Part shown: piece after piece, positions 5,895 through 6,852 of the stretch
Layout of the letters: every line of letters begins with the position of its first letter
Position numbering within the stretch: the first letter of the stretch is position 1
From: Gorillibacterium sp.
GTDB taxonomy: Bacteria; Bacillota; Bacilli; Paenibacillales; NBRC-103111
Direction: 5' to 3'
Assembly: GCA_023511325.1 (NCBI GenBank)
Contig: JAIMBU010000144.1
Span: 1 to 6,852 of the forward strand
DNA length: 6,852 bases
Translations under genes and position numbers: made by a program
Notes under the pieces: generated by a model
Told to the model about the DNA's origin: nothing
Seen by the model: only the letters and a program-made list of their open reading frames with translations
Database searches by the model: none

Positions 5895-5926
5895 GAAGCC
5901 TTGCATAGCAAGGCTTCTTTTGTTTT
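5895..5926 (+). terminator. Terminator of the tRNA-Leu gene
   Basis: A perfect 10-bp stem GAAGCCTTGC/GCAAGGCTTC with a 3-nt ATA loop (5895-5917) is followed by TTTTGTTTT. It starts 15 nt after the encoded CCA, as expected for a stand-alone tRNA unit. Confidence 0.92.
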
Positions 5927-6070
5927 GGCTTTTTTAGATAGTTTGTTACATGGCTGATTGAAGACTAATTTCCCTACTTCTTATGTCGAATCCAAAGGTT
6001 TAGGAAATAAACAGATGTGAATAAAGCGTCGTAAAATCAACCATACTAACTAAGAAAGGGATGTAACCCT

Positions 6071-6214
6071 ATGGTAAACACTAACAGTCCGCGATCTAAA
6101 TTTCAGATCGCTCTTTAGCAAATCCTGAGTCTAATTAGCGAAATGACTGAAGCGAAGAAGAACAAAACCTCCGTTTATTGTAAACTGCAGGATCTCCGGT
6201 TTACCCAGTTATAG
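6071..6214 (+). pseudogene. Possible decayed ORF with an in-frame stop
   Basis: From ATG 6071 the frame reads 15 codons (MVNTNSPRSKFQIAL), then TAG at 6116-6118. It stays protein-like for 31 more codons (QILSLISEM...KLQDLRFTQL) before TAG at 6212-6214. AAAGGG (6055-6060) lies 10 nt before the ATG and is partly enclosed in a small AGGG/CCCT hairpin. This could be the remnant of a gene broken by a nonsense mutation, a 15-codon leader peptide, or chance. I do not recognise the family. Confidence 0.22.
6091..6111 (+). repeat. 7-bp perfect hairpin in the intergenic region
   Basis: GCGATCT (6091-6097) and AGATCGC (6105-6111) pair perfectly around a 7-nt loop, followed by TCTTT. It overlaps the end of the 15-codon ORF. 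The T run is too short for a confident terminator call. Confidence 0.4.
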
Positions 6215-6284
6215 CAAGGATTTGTTTAAATAAGCTGCGAAAGTTGAGTGAGACAATATACAGATTTATATTGACGTTACGCAA

Positions 6285-6324
6285 CTGACATGTTAGTCTT
6301 TTTACAAGACAACTAACATGTCAG
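6285..6324. promoter_or_regulatory. 13-bp perfect inverted repeat, probable operator of the transporter gene
   Basis: CTGACATGTTAGT (6285-6297) and ACTAACATGTCAG (6312-6324) are perfect inverted copies separated by 14 bp. Three further inner base pairs (CTT/AAG) are possible. No T run follows, so it is not a terminator. It lies about 60 bp before the -10 of the transporter gene. Its CATGTTA core recurs at 6338-6352, which suggests binding sites for a dimeric transcription factor. The regulator is not encoded in the window. Confidence 0.65.
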
Positions 6325-6336
6325 TACAACCAAATA

Positions 6337-6352
6337 GCATGTTAGCATGTTA
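6337..6352 (+). repeat. Tandem GCATGTTA repeat overlapping the -10 region
   Basis: GCATGTTA occurs twice back to back (6337-6344 and 6345-6352). It shares the CATGTTA core of the nearby inverted repeat, giving four copies of the core within 65 bp. The second copy runs into the candidate -10, consistent with a repressor that would block RNA polymerase. Confidence 0.6.
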
Positions 6353-6356
6353 CAAT
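6348..6356 (+). promoter_or_regulatory. Candidate extended -10 promoter of the transporter gene
   Basis: TGT-TACAAT (6348-6356) is an extended -10 element. The -35 position is poor, which extended -10 promoters tolerate. Transcription would start near 6363, about 20 nt before the GTG start codon. An alternative upstream pair (TTGACG at 6271-6276 with a poor -10 at 6294-6299) would place the inverted repeat over its -10. Confidence 0.45.
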
Positions 6357-6383
6357 TTTTACACTATTAGAGGAGGGTGTTAT

Positions 6384-6852
6384 GTGGATGTTGCTAATGT
6401 TGTAATCGGTTGCATTATGGTTTTGTCGTTCTTTGGATTAGTTTGGTATTGCGTAAAGGGGTATAACCTCATGGTGGGCTTTTTTGTCATGTCTGTATTA
6501 TGGACAACAATTGCCTTGATTGGAAATGCAATCTCACCAACCGCAATTATGGAGGGAAAAACGTTAATTGATGTTCTAGCGAATGTCTTTCAGACGGGTC
6601 CTGAAAATTATGGTAAAGCCATTCTGGTCAATGTTTTCTTTGGTGCATTCTTCGGAAGAGTTCTGATTGACACGGGAATTGCATCAACTTTAATTCGTAA
6701 GGTGGTAGAACTTGGGGGAGATAAGCCAAGAGTTACCATGTCTCTCTTATGTGTCGTTACAGCAATTATTTTTACATCCATGACAGGTATCGGACCGGTT
6801 ATTTCCATTGCCGTCATTATCCTACCTATCATGCTCTCGCTAGGCATTCCTT
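6384..6852 (+). CDS. Membrane transporter, ion-transporter superfamily, 3'-truncated by window end
   Basis: The first 156 codons of a polytopic membrane protein, cut by the window end. Hydrophobic segments lie at about 3-22, 27-46, 72-92 and 108-155. The sequence around GRVLIDTGIASTLIRKV, a G-D-K-P-R loop and the glycine/proline-rich membrane stretch TGIGPVISIAVIILPI resemble ion-transporter-superfamily proteins (CitMHS, GntP and related organic-anion or Na+/H+ carriers). The substrate cannot be assigned. Start choice: AGGAGG (6371-6376) is 7 nt before GTG at 6384. The overlapping ATG at 6382 is in another frame and stops after seven codons, so GTG is the start. Upstream lie an inverted repeat and CATGTTA repeats, suggesting a regulated, perhaps substrate-induced gene. 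The rest of the gene and any operon partners are outside the window. Confidence 0.75.
   Translation, partial: MDVANVVIGCIMVLSFFGLVWYCVKGYNLMVGFFVMSVLWTTIALIGNAISPTAIMEGKTLIDVLANVFQTGPENYGKAILVNVFFGAFFGRVLIDTGIASTLIRKVVELGGDKPRVTMSLLCVVTAIIFTSMTGIGPVISIAVIILPIMLSLGIP

Larger units (their letters stand above)
5927..6270. other. Intergenic stretch without an intact gene
   Basis: Between the tRNA terminator and the transporter control region no intact gene with a good ribosome binding site is seen on either strand. The stretch is AT-rich. It contains a possible decayed or very short ORF (6071-6214) and a 7-bp hairpin (6091-6111), described separately. No tRNA, insertion-sequence end or CRISPR repeat was recognised. 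Confidence 0.6.

Noticed and set aside
5793..5926. tRNA-Leu as an integration site of a mobile element
   Set aside because: No integrase and no direct repeat of the tRNA 3' end is visible in the window.
6608..6847. Minus-strand ORF opposite the transporter
   Set aside because: It is antisense to a coherent membrane protein, with no start signals of its own.

Overview
The window looks like a chromosomal stretch from a Gram-positive member of the Bacillales, most likely Paenibacillaceae (Paenibacillus or Brevibacillus type). The grounds are strong AGGAGG-type ribosome binding sites, sigma-A-like promoters with 17-18 bp spacers, Rho-independent terminators with long T runs, a CCA-encoding tRNA-Leu, a MutS2-family protein, and intermediate base composition. 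The genus is an inference; no rRNA or marker gene is present.

Layout. Positions 234-1445 (+) encode a family-2 glycosyltransferase with an unusual second, degenerate GT-like half. It converges on a minus-strand operon: a MutS2-family ATPase without the C-terminal Smr nuclease domain (2463-4496), then a GNAT acetyltransferase with a C-terminal extension (1483-2466). The two genes share an ATGA stop/start overlap. The operon has a near-consensus promoter (4854-4882) and a leader of about 350 nt. That leader holds a 7-codon ORF with its own Shine-Dalgarno, long-range complementary segments, and two Rho-independent terminators before mutS2 starts. This is the architecture of ribosome-mediated transcription attenuation and is the most interesting item here.

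Divergent from the operon is a small 66-aa protein with a possible Sm-like fold (5052-5252, +). It overlaps tail to tail with an unrecognised 133-aa protein (5228-5629, -). A divergent promoter region then serves that 133-aa gene and a tRNA-Leu(CAG) with its own terminator (5793-5926, +).

From 5927 to 6383 there is no intact gene. This stretch holds a possible decayed ORF and, upstream of the last gene, a 13-bp inverted repeat plus extra copies of its CATGTTA core, probably a repressor-type control region. The last gene (6384 to the window edge, +, GTG start) is the N-terminal part of a polytopic membrane transporter, probably of the ion-transporter superfamily.

Working model (inference): MutS2 of Bacillus subtilis is reported to split collided ribosomes. 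A paralogue with no Smr nuclease, placed behind a ribosome-sensing attenuator and coupled to an acetyltransferase, could be an inducible response to ribosome stalling or to ribosome-targeting antibiotics.
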